A DNA stretch of 64,000 bases from Eublepharis macularius (GCF_028583425.1 NC_072795.1:12113001-12177000); one strand, 5' to 3'; numbered from the stretch's first letter, positions 55,001 through 60,028 are shown. Program-made: numbers and translations. The notes: generated by a model not told the origin, from the sequence alone.

Positions 55001-56304
55001 ATAAAGTTATTCACCCTTAAATGTGTAGTTCATCTTTCTTCCAAAAAAGAACCGCATGTGAGTGCACTGAGATAAGCACCTGAGATTTTGTGATTTGCCG
55101 TTGGGTTTATAGATAGAAGAACGAGACATAAATGCCCCTGAGAAAACGGTGTGAAAACTCTTGCAAGCAGCTTGTTGGGCAGAGGGAGGGGAGACCGGCC
55201 AGGCCCCCTCTCCCATGTGTTCTTCTCATTTACGAGCAAAGAAGTGTGTAAGGCGTCTACCCGCAAGCAATTGGATTTTTTCTGGAAAGACAATTTTCCA
55301 CACGACCCCTTCAAGCACGTGGGGAGTTTAGTGTCTTGCAGTGCACTGGAGAAAAAAAAATTGGAAGAAAGATGAACTACACATTTAAGGGTGAATAACT
55401 TTATTTTGATGCACTGCGAGATCAAAATTATCTACATGGAAAATTGACACATGGACTAAGGGCCAAGCTACAAGTGACGAATGACACTTGAACGGCAAGT
55501 GGATTGAGTGAAGCGCAAGTGAACACAGAGAAATACACTTGCCGTTCAAGTGTCATTCGTCACTTGTATCTTCGCCCTAAGAATTCACACGGTCTGAACT
55601 TTAGTTGAATGGTGGTACAGATGTATTCAAATTTATGATATGTATGATAATGTATATGCTTGTAAACAATTTTCATGAATGAATGTGCTATTGAATATAA
55701 CTTTGATTTGTTGATTTTGACACTCATTAGAAAGACCTGTGCCTGAGACTATGGAGAACGGCTTCCTGTCTGAGTAAACGAGACAGAACTTGAGAGAGCA
55801 GCAAAGGTCTCTCTCAGCGTACGGCGGCTTCGTACGTCTGGAGATTCCTCATGCCTTATAGATACAGAATTGTCAATTGTCCGCAAGAGCTCTCTCTCCA
55901 ATCCATGCGTACAATTTGACATTGGTTGAGGCAGCAAAGGAAGGAGATCCAGCTAGAATTAAAAGGAGGCTGGGAAAATGTCCGTTCCGTTCAGCGAAAT
56001 GTGCTTAGGATTCTTTTCAGTGGGCAGGAGTGTGAAGGATTCCAATGAAGGGCTTACCAGAAAGTGTGGGATTTGAGAACTCCTGAGGGATGTGGCCACA
56101 TGTGGGACTTCTGGGAAGGCATTCCATCATAACTCTATGCCTTGATGCCGAAAATAGGTCCTGGGGCTGAATCCTGGCTTTCTCTGTGGTGCTCATTCTC
56201 CTTCGCTTCTACAGATTATGGTGGGGCTTTCCTACCCTTACCTGGTCGAGCCAGCTGGCGGCTACGTGTCATCAGAAACAGAGCGGGATGAAGACAGCTC
56301 ATGA
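23089..56304 (+). CDS. MFSD8L: MFSD8-like major facilitator protein, complete gene, twelve coding exons
   Basis: The exons are 23089-23164, 30149-30334, 32091-32153, 32280-32399, 33401-33480, 36549-36876, 39206-39279, 40685-40768, 42523-42652, 45196-45318, 53085-53215 and 56215-56304. They total 1485 nt, for 494 residues plus TGA. All introns are GT-AG and all phases agree. The protein shows the MFS plan of 6+6 hydrophobic segments. The TM2-TM3 loop carries GYWSDRTRQTK (residues 65-75), the MFS motif A. An acidic central loop runs from about 195 to 290. Segments such as SIWPYL/TIWAYL, SLQERT/TSQERA, TIITPLT/TMVTPIT and KPQG/RTQG align in order with remembered human MFSD8 (CLN7, 518 aa), a lysosomal membrane transporter. 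The N-terminus is much shorter than in MFSD8, so this is a paralogue rather than MFSD8 itself. The substrate is unknown, and the symbol is a provisional label. Confidence 0.93.
23230..23310 (+). repeat. Foldback retroposon fragment
   Basis: GAGTCCGGTGGCACCTTAGA and CTCTTCAGATACA: one arm only. Confidence 0.5.
23330..23525 (+). repeat. 230-bp squamate repeat
   Basis: GGTTGCCACCTCCAGGTGGT through AACCTGGAGCTGGCAGG. Confidence 0.65.
23527..23640 (+). repeat. L2-type LINE 3' end
   Basis: GATCTGCCCTGAGCCTGCTG and GGGCGGAATATAAATTAAAT with an AAAT-repeat tail. The 30.5-31.3 kb L2 copy ends the same way. Confidence 0.65.
23641..23892 (+). repeat. 230-bp squamate repeat with CR1-like insert
   Basis: GGTGGCTGGAGATCTCCCAG and GAGCTGGCAACCCTATTC flank a short CCAACCCCCTGCACAATGCA segment typical of CR1 3' regions. 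Confidence 0.5.
23897..24126. repeat. Foldback retroposon, diverged copy
   Basis: CAGGTCCAGTAGCACCTTAG, CTGATGAAGGAATCCTTGAC and TCTAAGGTGCCACTGGTCTC. The 3' end is CTGCAGACCAACTCAGCTAC. Confidence 0.65.
25008..25083. repeat. CR1 LINE fragment
   Basis: GAATCATAGGGTTGGAAGGG and CATCTAGTCCAACCCCCTGC are diagnostic of amniote CR1 3' regions. Confidence 0.75.
25310..25445 (+). repeat. tRNA-derived SINE, diverged
   Basis: GGTTTAGTGGCAAGTGTCAG, CCTTAGGCAAGTTACTGTCT and TGCTGAACCTACCTTGCAG. Confidence 0.5.
25480..25717 (-). repeat. tRNA-derived SINE, second family
   Basis: AATAATAACATTTGATTGAC (tail), CGGAGCGGTTTACAAAGTGT, GGAATCAAACCCGACTCTCC (B box complement) and CTTAAACCACTACCCCAAAC (A box complement). 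Confidence 0.7.
26676..27162 (-). repeat. 230-bp squamate repeat interrupted by a SINE
   Basis: GGGTTGCCAACTCCAGGTTT at the left and GGAGATCAGTTGTAATTCC and GGCAACCCTA at the right belong to one repeat. A second-family SINE (26,733-26,992, minus strand) divides them. Confidence 0.65.
26733..26992 (-). repeat. tRNA-derived SINE, second family
   Basis: AACAACAACAACATTTGATA (tail), AGAGCGGTTTACAAAGTGTG, GAATCAAACCTGGCTCTCC and TTAACCACTACACCAAACTG. Confidence 0.7.
27265..28053. mobile_element. Large foldback element with 15-bp TSD
   Basis: 789 bp flanked by TAGAGTGTCTGGTAA (27250-27264 and 28054-28068). Long inverted arms, about 27,266-27,528 and 27,738-27,988, pair almost perfectly (for example GGTTCACACGCGTCTGTGAG against its complement). 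The centre contains GCGAAACGGAGGCGG. An unpaired 65-bp extension occurs on the right only. The architecture is the same as the 15.6-kb element. It is probably a Penelope-like or other retroposed foldback element. Confidence 0.7.
28765..28945. mobile_element. Foldback retroposon copy
   Basis: ATCCAGAGGAGTTAGGCGTG, GAGTCCAGTAGCACCTTTAA and ATCTGACGAAGAGAGCTGTG. The right arm is cut short after GCTTATGCCACAATATAGCT. Confidence 0.7.
29325..29527 (-). repeat. tRNA-derived SINE
   Basis: TTCATTTATACCCTGCCTTT, ACAACCCTGTGAGGTAGGTC and AGGATTCGAACCCTGGTCTC. Confidence 0.7.
29618..29890 (-). repeat. SINE of the CACTGAGACTCAAGG family, best copy
   Basis: TTTATTTATGTTATTTATAT, CTCACTGAGACTCAAGGCGG, CATAGTGTGAGATTAGGAC and CATTTCCATAAACAATGTCA. 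This is the most complete copy in the window. Confidence 0.6.
30149..30334 (+). CDS. MFSD8L: MFSD8-like exon 2
   Basis: The acceptor CCCACTAG ends at 30148. The exon encodes (A)VILPTIWAYLRTLDAEPYY, TM2, the motif A loop GYWSDRTRQTK and the start of TM3. It ends in QIA plus one base. The donor is G|GTAAAT. Confidence 0.95.
30460..31370. mobile_element. MITE with GGCCATTTCCACAC-type ends, split by an L2 LINE
   Basis: The left part (GGCCATTTCCACACACGTTG, about 30,460-30,521) and the right part (AGTATTGAAAGTGGATTATC then ACATGTGTGGAAGCAGCC, about 31,258-31,370) are inverted partners. An L2 copy separates them. The ends resemble the GC-rich palindromes at 43.7 and 59.0 kb. Confidence 0.5.
30510..31262 (+). 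mobile_element. L2 LINE, 5'-truncated, with 164-codon open frame
   Basis: The open frame (30,510-31,004) encodes the C-terminal end of an L2 reverse transcriptase. It includes SRLDYCNTLYTGLPMGLIRR, LQLVQNAAARVIAGAP, LRQLHWLPVEYRIRFKVLLL and a FSVLAPAWWNAL block. The 3' end is GAGCCTGCGAAAGCGGGGAG and GGCGGAATATAAATATAA, with an AAATT-repeat tail. An intact frame of this size suggests moderate age. Confidence 0.85.
32091..32153 (+). CDS. MFSD8L: MFSD8-like exon 3
   Basis: The acceptor CATTTCAG ends at 32090. The exon encodes (G)NFMYFVGGSKWMLLSSRLVA plus one base. The donor is G|GTAAGAG. It covers the end of TM3 and the start of TM4. Confidence 0.94.
32280..32399 (+). CDS. MFSD8L: MFSD8-like exon 4
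   Basis: The acceptor GGACAG ends at 32279. The exon encodes (G)VGTGAGASIFSYLTQSTTS, then QERATVFAVVMACRQFGLLV, plus one base. The donor is G|GTAAGC. The glycine-rich TM4 and the SQERA turn match the equivalent stretch of MFSD8. Confidence 0.95.
32972..33198 (+). repeat. tRNA-derived SINE, complete
   Basis: A box GTAGTGTAATGGTTAGAGGG, B box AGGGTTTGAATCCCCACTC, core CTCGGCCTAACCTACTTCAC and tail GATAAGTAAAGTACATAAA. Confidence 0.75.
33401..33480 (+). CDS. MFSD8L: MFSD8-like exon 5
   Basis: The acceptor TGTTCCAG ends at 33400. The exon encodes (G)PACNVFLRLCDFWIGPFVV and NKFTSPG. It ends in phase 0 at the donor GTGAGTAA. Confidence 0.92.
33585..33976. mobile_element. hAT-type MITE (CAGGGGTCATTTC family)
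   Basis: 392 bp with ends CAGGGGTCATTTCGTAGAAA and CTTGAAATGAGCCCTG. The interior is rich in CCAAAATGG motifs. It is the same family as 44.3 and 58.3 kb, where 8-bp TSDs are readable. Here the flanks no longer match clearly. It lies 105 bp after exon 5. Confidence 0.75.
34440..34672 (-). repeat. tRNA-derived SINE
   Basis: TTTAATTTACTTCATTGGCT (tail), GGAATTGAACCTGGTTCTCC (B box) and CTCTAACCACTACACCACGC (A box), all on the reverse strand. Confidence 0.7.
35155..35545. repeat. LINE fragment, probably the L2/CR1 group
   Basis: GGCAGCCCCATATAAAACAT and GTTACAGTAGTCTAGCCCC, with the preceding body, resemble the 5' or central region of vertebrate L2-group elements from memory. No frame is preserved. 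Confidence 0.4.
35930..36380 (-). mobile_element. L1 LINE 3' end, 5'-truncated
   Basis: A minus-strand frame (36,178-36,363) encodes AARVVYAAKWKTDLCPDTLE, WIDKIYDYGPMAKLTSYVHN and the FWKKWKDF end, the C-terminus of L1 ORF2. Flanking GGAAATACTTTTT repeats, just before 35,930 and at 36,381-36,393, look like a 13-bp target duplication. Confidence 0.75.
36549..36876 (+). CDS. MFSD8L: MFSD8-like exon 6, TM6 and acidic central loop
   Basis: The acceptor GCCTGCAG ends at 36548. This is the largest exon (328 nt). It encodes TM6 (LFMCLVWILLQVIVFVMYYD, residues 176-195). The long cytosolic loop follows, with an acidic run DEEEEE (216-221), a second EEEAE cluster and PLLGDE (249-254). It ends LRG in frame. 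The donor is G|GTGAGACT. A hAT MITE begins only 8 bases after the exon end, and its TSD repeats this donor 457 bp downstream. Confidence 0.93.
36884..37333. mobile_element. hAT-type MITE at the exon 6 splice donor, 8-bp TSD
   Basis: 450 bp with ends TAGAGATGTGCACTTTGGG and GGGGTGCACGCCCCTA, and an interior rich in palindromic TTCGGG/CCCGAA words. It is flanked by a perfect 8-bp duplication GGTGAGAC (36876-36883 and 37334-37341). The left copy is the last exon base plus the first seven intron bases of exon 6. Confidence 0.9.
37385..37610 (-). repeat. tRNA-derived SINE (GGCAGAGCATC family)
   Basis: Complement of the tRNA-like head at 37,425-37,490 (GGTTTGAACCTGGGCC, GGGCAGAGCATCTTCTTTGC). Part of the body (GATTAGACAATATTGACCTT) reads on the plus strand, so the copy is rearranged. 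Confidence 0.5.
37695..37890 (+). repeat. 230-bp squamate repeat, decayed
   Basis: TTCTTGGAAATTTAGGCGTG, GATGACCAGTTGTCATTCTG and GGAGGATGGCC. Confidence 0.45.
39206..39279 (+). CDS. MFSD8L: MFSD8-like exon 7
   Basis: The acceptor GTTCCAG ends at 39205. The exon encodes (E)YLREEVVVLLTAQFITLFN and QTALE, the start of TM7. It ends in phase 0 at GTAGGT. Confidence 0.93.
39700..39835. repeat. Half of a CTNAG-family MITE (relative of the 54.3-kb copy)
   Basis: CTGCTCTGTAAATGTTAAAC and GGACGCCTACACTTCC repeat the arm sequence of the element at 54,307. Only one side is preserved. Confidence 0.45.
40270..40405 (+). repeat. Foldback retroposon, single uninverted unit
   Basis: CATCTGACGAAGAGAGCTGT and GGCTCTCGAAAGCTTACGCT, then AATAAAGTTGGTTAGTCT, ending GGACTAACACGGCTGACTCC. 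This is the 3' unit without the inverted 5' copy, and shows the basic polarity of the element. Confidence 0.75.
40430..40565 (-). repeat. tRNA-derived SINE (GGCAGAGCATC family)
   Basis: GGTATCGAACCTGGGACCTT, GCAGATGCTCTGCCTCTGAG and AGCCACACCCC on the reverse strand. Confidence 0.7.
40685..40768 (+). CDS. MFSD8L: MFSD8-like exon 8
   Basis: The acceptor CTTTAG ends at 40684. The exon encodes TMVTPITQRYLNFGELENSI and MYFLCGVE. Its TPIT motif matches ITPLT of MFSD8. It is phase 0 at both ends and the donor is GTAAGG. Confidence 0.94.
41085..41445. repeat. GC-rich CpG-dense intronic block, probably a repeat
   Basis: Strong GC and CpG enrichment inside intron 8, with paired CRE-like palindromes around TGATGACGTCATCACGTGAT (41,131-41,150). 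Open frames exist on both strands, with no recognisable domain. It may be a GC-rich MITE. I see no gene. Confidence 0.4.
41955..42155 (+). repeat. 230-bp squamate repeat
   Basis: AGGGTTGCCAACCCCTGCTT, CCTCCAGGGGAGGTGATCTC and CAGGTGGCAACTCTT. Confidence 0.55.
42523..42652 (+). CDS. MFSD8L: MFSD8-like exon 9
   Basis: The acceptor CCTTCAG ends at 42522. The exon encodes VICGFFLVRCLSVRFKDRVI, LVVGLVICNVACVWCLLFL and TRPQ plus one base. It covers TM8, a basic loop and TM9. The donor is G|GTAACG. Confidence 0.94.
43062..43255. repeat. Ancient interspersed repeat
   Basis: TGCCATCAAGTTGCTTCTGA and GGCTTCCTTTATTGAGTCAC with TCTTCCTCTTTTCCTACTAC match a repeat I know from several lizard genomes. The class is uncertain. 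Confidence 0.45.
43259..44300 (+). repeat. Tandem duplication of a ~430-bp intronic segment
   Basis: Unit 1 (about 43,259-43,683) and unit 2 (about 43,684-44,300, containing a 195-bp palindromic MITE) share long blocks. Examples are CAAGCCTGCTGCATTGCACA/CAAGCCTGTGGCATTGCACA and AATCCAAAGCAAAA with CCTTGTAATCT. They are diverged by visible scattered changes, so the duplication is not recent. Confidence 0.7.
43708..43902. mobile_element. GC-rich palindromic MITE (GGGCCGTTTCCA ends)
   Basis: 195 bp, nearly perfectly self-complementary around 43,805 (TTGTGCGACGTCGCGCAA). The ends are GGGCCGTTTCCAGATGG and CCATCTGGAAATGGCCC. A relative with the same ends lies at 59,019-59,201. Confidence 0.7.
44317..44765. 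mobile_element. hAT-type MITE with perfect 8-bp TSD
   Basis: 449 bp with ends CAGGGCTCATTTCGAGGGGG and CTATGAAATGACCCCTG. It is flanked by the exact repeat GTCAGGCT (44309-44316 and 44766-44773). It is reversed relative to the copies at 33.6 and 58.3 kb. Confidence 0.9.
45196..45318 (+). CDS. MFSD8L: MFSD8-like exon 10
   Basis: The acceptor ATCCACAG ends at 45195. The exon encodes (G)SFAVLLMELVVGVFLQVLG, LPFVAVSQVSLFSKVTAERTQ in part, and one further base. It covers TM10 and the following loop. The donor is G|GTAAGC. Confidence 0.94.
46382..46650. mobile_element. hAT-type MITE with perfect 8-bp TSD, short variant
   Basis: 269 bp with ends CAGGGCTTTTTTTCTAGGAA and CTGAAAAAAAGCCCTG. It is flanked by the exact repeat CTGTTGCT (46374-46381 and 46651-46658). 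A different subfamily from the 44.3-kb element. Confidence 0.9.
47571..47762. mobile_element. Foldback retroposon with 12-bp TSD
   Basis: Flanked by TGTCCTGTCAAA (47559-47570) and TGTCCTATCAAA (47763-47774). It starts with the inverted 3' end (GATCCAGAGGAGTTAGCTGT) and ends in the truncated opposite arm. Confidence 0.8.
49830..50107. repeat. LINE fragment, continued after a 5S SINE
   Basis: GTTTTAGCCTGGTGCCTAAA and ACCCTTAAAAGTAAGAACCA with AGCATTTTGAACTC are typical of L2-group LINE 5' regions from memory. The sequence resumes at about 50,345 (CTCAGCTGCTGCATTTTGAA) after the 5S SINE. Confidence 0.45.
50108..50340 (-). repeat. 5S rRNA-derived SINE, complete
   Basis: Reverse strand: GGAGGTCTCCCATCCAATTA, CTAACCAAGGCCGACCCTCC, TTAGTTTCTGAGATCTGATG and AGACCAGGCTCAC is the complement of the 5S-like head. 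Confidence 0.85.
51111..51372 (+). repeat. 131-bp tandem duplication, two near-identical units
   Basis: CAAAGCCATCCTCTGCAATC begins at 51,111 and again at 51,242. Both units run to AGCATGATCTTGAGAT with no difference visible until the last bases. A young local duplication in intron 10. Confidence 0.9.
51640..51775 (-). repeat. tRNA-derived SINE, diverged
   Basis: TTTATCCTGCCCTCTGCTGA, CAATCCTGTGAGGTAGGAGA and CCAAGGTTACCCAGAATGC. Confidence 0.5.
51993..52042 (+). repeat. Compound AT then AG microsatellite
   Basis: About twelve TA units (to 52,020) run directly into about eleven AG units (to 52,042). They abut a hAT MITE, which is bordered on the other side by a GT repeat. Confidence 0.9.
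52043..52440. mobile_element. hAT-type MITE, relative of the 3.4-kb element
   Basis: Ends GATGGGCACAAACCGG and CAGTTCGTGTCCATCTCTA. The interior is rich in TTTGGTTCGTGAA-type words, with TGGCGCCAGGCAGTCTGCAG in common with the 3.4-kb copy. The flanks are microsatellites, so the TSD cannot be read. Confidence 0.75.
52441..52460 (+). repeat. GT microsatellite
   Basis: About ten GT units directly after the hAT MITE. Confidence 0.9.
52470..52543 (+). repeat. LINE 3' tail with ATTG repeat
   Basis: AATAAA at 52507-52512 is followed by seven GATT units. It is the same kind of tail as at 7.3 kb, from a severely 5'-truncated LINE. Confidence 0.65.
53085..53215 (+). CDS. MFSD8L: MFSD8-like exon 11
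   Basis: The acceptor CCTCGTAG ends at 53084. The exon encodes (G)LSQGLRRSVGGVATILGPL, then WAGGLTENLYIMLGAMMGLL and SLLM. The ILGP motif of TM11 is shared with MFSD8. It ends in phase 0 at GTGAGT. Confidence 0.94.
53941..54301. mobile_element. CTNAG-targeting palindromic MITE, long variant
   Basis: 361 bp, ends AGTTAAGCTACAAGAGACGA and CGTCTCTTGCAGCTTGGCT. The arms carry GTGAAGGGAGTTGCAATGTT. Flanked by CTCAG (53936-53940) and CTCAG (54302-54306). Confidence 0.8.
54307..54712. mobile_element. CTNAG-targeting palindromic MITE, AGCCAAAACACACG variant
   Basis: 406 bp, ends AGCCAAAACACACGTTAAGA and TCTTAACGTGTGTTTTGGCT. CTCAG lies on both sides (54302-54306 and 54713-54717). The interior has a repeated arm pair around AGGCGCCTGTATTTC, so part of the palindrome is duplicated. 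Confidence 0.8.
54738..55723. mobile_element. Large foldback element with 17-bp direct repeats, carrying a nested MITE
   Basis: Flanked by TCATTAGAAAGACCTGT (54721-54737 and 55724-55740). The inverted arms (about 54,805-55,044 and 55,358-55,722) pair closely, with a spacer of about 310 bp. An unpaired 68-bp extension occurs on the left only. A 116-bp CTNAG MITE sits in the right arm. The layout matches the elements at 15.6 and 27.3 kb. Confidence 0.7.
55461..55576. mobile_element. CTNAG-targeting palindromic MITE, 116-bp variant, nested
   Basis: Ends GGCCAAGCTACAAGTGACGA and TCACTTGTATCTTCGCC, flanked by CTAAG (55456-55460 and 55577-55581). The empty site can be read from the other arm of the host palindrome (GACTAAGAATTC as complement), which proves the boundaries. 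Confidence 0.9.
56215..56304 (+). CDS. MFSD8L: MFSD8-like exon 12 with stop
   Basis: The acceptor CTTCTACAG ends at 56214. The exon encodes IMVGLSYPYLVEPAGGYVSS and ETERDEDSS, then TGA at 56302-56304. This is the last membrane segment and a short acidic tail. Confidence 0.92.
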   Translation: MMVGLSYPYLVEPAGGYVSSETERDEDSS

Positions 56305-56636
56305 CAGTCATCTTGATCGGAGGTGCATTGGAAGGGATGGAAAAGCTGGCGCCTGCCCAGGTGAGTGCAATGACCACGTCATGTGGGGGGTTTGAAATTC
56401 CAGTTACCCAGCAAGCCACGGAACAGCTGGCGACCAGGTTGTCGGTTAGAGGAATTGGGTCTGCCTCAGGTTTTTGAGAGCCAGGCCAGGCGGTCCAGAA
56501 TTTTTGGTTCTTGAACCATTTCACACAGAGGTGCAGTGTCTTCTTGTCGGTATCTCCTTGCGGGACAGCAGACAACATGCTCTTCAGTGTGCAAATATCA
56601 ACTAATATGTCTTGCCCAGCTCTTTTTCCTGCCCTC

Positions 56637-56642
56637 AATAAA
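56637..56642 (+). terminator. Polyadenylation signal of the MFSD8-like gene
   Basis: AATAAA lies 333 bases after the stop codon, in otherwise repeat-free sequence, followed by a GT-rich stretch. This fits the end of a short 3' UTR. Confidence 0.65.
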
Positions 56643-56975
56643 TCTTAATTGTGATTGTAAAGAAATGGACTTGCACGCTCCCATTCCTTTTGGCTGGGAG
56701 GTTGGAAAAACCCCTCGTCCGTCCCTTCTTGACGCCGCTGCCCCTTCCCTTCACTCCCCAGAGGCACCACAAACAAATGGGTATCCCTGCCACTGCTGCC
56801 AATGACTCTGAGAATATCTCCTGCTAAACAGAGCTGCATGTCTAGCACTTTGTATCTGCGTTGCTGTTTAATGGCTCAGTGTCATTGTTGCGGCTGCCAG
56901 CTTTGCTCCACAAGTTAAGACGGGGGGCTTTTTATTGCAACTCCCTGTTACCACACTTCAGCTAGTGAGACTGAG

Positions 56976-57091
56976 GGCCAAGCTACACGTGACGAATGAC
57001 ACTTGAACGGCAAGCGGATTGAGTGGAGGGCAAGTGAACAGGGAGAAATACACTTGCCGTTCAAGTGTCATTCGTCACGTGTAGCTTGGCC
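56976..57091. mobile_element. CTNAG-targeting palindromic MITE, 116-bp variant
   Basis: Ends GGCCAAGCTACACGTGACGA and TCGTCACGTGTAGCTTGGCC. Flanked by CTGAG (56971-56975) and TTGAG (57092-57096). The same length as the nested copy at 55.46 kb. Confidence 0.85.
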
Positions 57092-57096
57092 TTGAG

Positions 57097-57490
57097 AGTT
57101 TCTAAACGAGGTGAAGTGCCCAAGAATGCTCAAGTGAAGGGAGTCGCAATTTTAGCAGGGAAATTGTAGTGTAAAAAGACAGATCTGAAGACACTGTCAT
57201 TTTCACCTCTCTAGAGCCGGCATGGCAAAGATCTCTGCTCAGAGGGTTTGTTTATTTTCTCTTCACCTCCCCAAAGGGGAGGGAAAATTGACAGAGCCTT
57301 CAGGGAGGCGAAGAGGAAATAAACCCTCTGAGGAGCAATCTTTGCCGTGCAAGCGCTAGAAAGATGAAAATGACAGAGCCTTCCAAGCCTGTCTTTTTAC
57401 ACTATAGAGCCTGTCTTTTTAGTCTACAATTTCTGGCTAACATTGCGTCTCCCTTCACTTGAGCATCCTCGTGTACTTTGTCTCGCCAAT
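57097..57490. mobile_element. Diverged CTNAG-family palindromic MITE
   Basis: The arms GCTCAAGTGAAGGGAGTCGC and TGCGTCTCCCTTCACTTGAG match the element at 53.94 kb. The outermost ends are decayed and the right TSD is not clear. It directly abuts the 116-bp copy. Confidence 0.6.
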
Positions 57491-58254
57491 AGAGATTCTG
57501 AATAGGGGTGATGTGTTTCCAGCAATCAGACTTGGAGGGTTCAAAATATAAGAACATTTTAATAAATGGATAAAAAGACTATGCATGTTCTGGTCAGTTA
57601 TTTCAGGCTGAGCAAGGGAACAAAGAAAAGGAAGAAAACATGCAGTACCCTTTTCTTTATATTTAGTTTTTATCCTAGTGCTGTTGAAATAGGACAAGCA
57701 AGCTTTACCTGAAGCTGCAGCAGTTCAAAGATCACCATCGCCTTAATTCTAGTGCTTGACTCGTAGGGTAGCCAAGTCCCCCGTGCTTGAAAGTTTGGGG
57801 AGTGTATCAAGGGGGCTTACCTTGCTTGTGTGTGCACGCTCTGGAGTATGTCTTCATCTCGCTGGGAATAATGTCATTCCCAGCATGATGCAAAAGTGAC
57901 AGGTGTTGCCTGGGGCTGATTTAATAATAATCAGCCCTAAACACCTAGATTGAAGGCCGCTTTTTATCAAATCAGCCCTGCGAGCAATCTGTCTCTTGCA
58001 CGTTGTGCCGGTAACGACATTATTCTCAGTGCTAAAGGAAGTGCTCCGGAGAGCTCAGGAGTGAGCTACAGAGTTTCTAGGCCTCTTCCCTTTCCTGTCC
58101 CCTTTGCCAGCTAGGGGAGAGTTGGGGAGCAGAGGCGGGGAGTGGAGGACCCCTACCCTCACCAGGGGACTGGTAACCCTATGCCTGAGTCTTCTCCCTG
58201 TTGCCCCTTGAGCATGGACAAGAGGGAGTCCCTAGATATAAGCATGGCGTTTAC

Positions 58255-58674
58255 CAGGGGTCATTTCACAGAAAAAGAGCTGCAGGAACTCATTAGCATA
58301 TGCCACACCCCTTGACATCACCAGAAGTGTCATTAGTATGACTGATTTGCATATGCCACACCCCCTGACATCACCTATCCTGGCTGTTTTGGACCCAATC
58401 CTGGCCATTCAGGGCCTAAATTGGGCCCAAAATGGCAAAAAAGGGCTGAAAATGGCTGAAAAGGGGCCCAAAATGGTCAGGATCAGGCCGCTGCTGAGCA
58501 GGAGAGTGATCCACCTCCCGTCAGAGGCCCGATCCTGGCCATTTGGGGACCAATCCTGGCCAAAACGGGCCCAAAATGGCCAAAACTCAGGTGGGCGGGG
58601 CCACTTGACATGTGACCTCTTTGGAGAACTACAGGAACTGCGTTCCTGCGCATTCCCCTTCAAAATGAGCCCTG
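58255..58674. mobile_element. hAT-type MITE with 8-bp TSD
   Basis: 420 bp, CAGGGGTCATTTCACAGAAA to TTCAAAATGAGCCCTG. Flanks GCGTTTAC (58247-58254) and GCATTTAC (58675-58682) differ at one base. Confidence 0.85.
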
Positions 58675-59018
58675 GCATTTACCCATCCAGAGAGCTGCTC
58701 AAAATGGAAGTAAAAGAGAGCTCCTTCCTCATGTCCTGAATATTTCTCATCTGCCCTGAAGAGTCCATCTCACCTGGGGGTCATGTGGATCTTCCTGCCC
58801 CCAAAGGAAGCATTTACTTTACAGCGCTTGGGCTCTCGGCAGCCTTTATCCCATTTGGGTGTGACATGGCATCAGGGAGTGTGAATTAGTAGGTTTTGTT
58901 CGGCTTCCGCCAAATAACTTAACAATTTGATAACTCTCTGCTGGGAGCTTGACGGCTTTCTTTTTCAGTCCTCCTCCTTTCTGCCAACTGCTAGTTTGCC
59001 GCTGAGTCGTCAATACTT

Positions 59019-59201
59019 GGGCCATTTCCACACTACTTACCTTCATCCAGAATGCTGTGGAACGTCTCCAAAAACCCGCAGAAGATAGTGTCATCTTGCG
59101 CGATATCGTGCAAAACTCGTGTGAGAAGACGCTGTCTTCTGCGTTTTATTCACGATGTTCCGCAGCGTTCCGGATGAAGGTAAGTAGTGTGGAAACGGCC
59201 C
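59019..59201. mobile_element. Palindromic MITE (GGGCCATTTCCACAC ends)
   Basis: 183 bp, GGGCCATTTCCACACTACTT to AAGTAGTGTGGAAACGGCCC. The centre is rich in GCGCGATATCG and CGTTCCG motifs. A relative of the 43.7-kb palindrome. No TSD is readable. Confidence 0.65.
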
Positions 59202-59974
59202 TGGACAGAGAGCTGTGACGATAATTGAAACATAGGGTGGATTCTTGCGTGGAGGGCATTTCTCTACAGCGGTGATCATGTTTGAATGCGTCAGAATGCT
59301 CTTTATGGATTACGCTCTTTATGGATTATGTAGGGCACCCATTTAGCTTGAATTTGCTTGTTTTTCAGCTGGCAAGGGTATCAGTGATTAGCTGTAATCC
59401 AGGCATCCGAGCAAATATCGGTGGGTACGCTGTTGCTGGTGGAGGGCTTTTTTCCAAGGCGTTCCATCATAACTCTAGTTCTCTCGCTTTGCCTTGATTC
59501 TCTTTCCCTTCTAAAGATCTTTTCCCCCCAAACAGAACACACAATCCCACCGCATACAACTTGGCCGGGGAGTATCAAAGCAAGCCGTTATAGCGATGTG
59601 AAAACATCTTCTCCGTGTACAAGGAAACGGGAACAAACACGACGTCCTTACCATTCAAAAGCTCCCAGGCCTCAGTCAAACCCGCAGTGAAAATCATTAA
59701 GTCTTTGAAATTGAAAATGCTTTCATGGCTTAAAGCCGTTTTGAGATCTGCTACTAGAGGTTACCGGGGAAGAATTCTGATGAGCGGCCCCAGGCGAGTG
59801 GAATTTGGCTGAGAAGCTTGGCCCGCACACTTTAAAGATCAACCGGCTTCTTTCCAACGGGTGGACTGGTGGCCCTAGCCATTGTGTCCTTTGTCCCGTT
59901 CCCTGGTTTCATAATTCTCGACTTTTGCAAAGTCCATTTCTCACATTCTGAGGCTCTTATCAACAGCGGTGGAC

Positions 59975-60028
<54 letters not shown>

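Noticed and set aside
23089-56304. Calling the gene MFSD8 (CLN7) itself
   Set aside because: Motif order matches, but overall identity is low, the N-terminus is much shorter and the neighbouring genes differ from what I recall around mammalian MFSD8.
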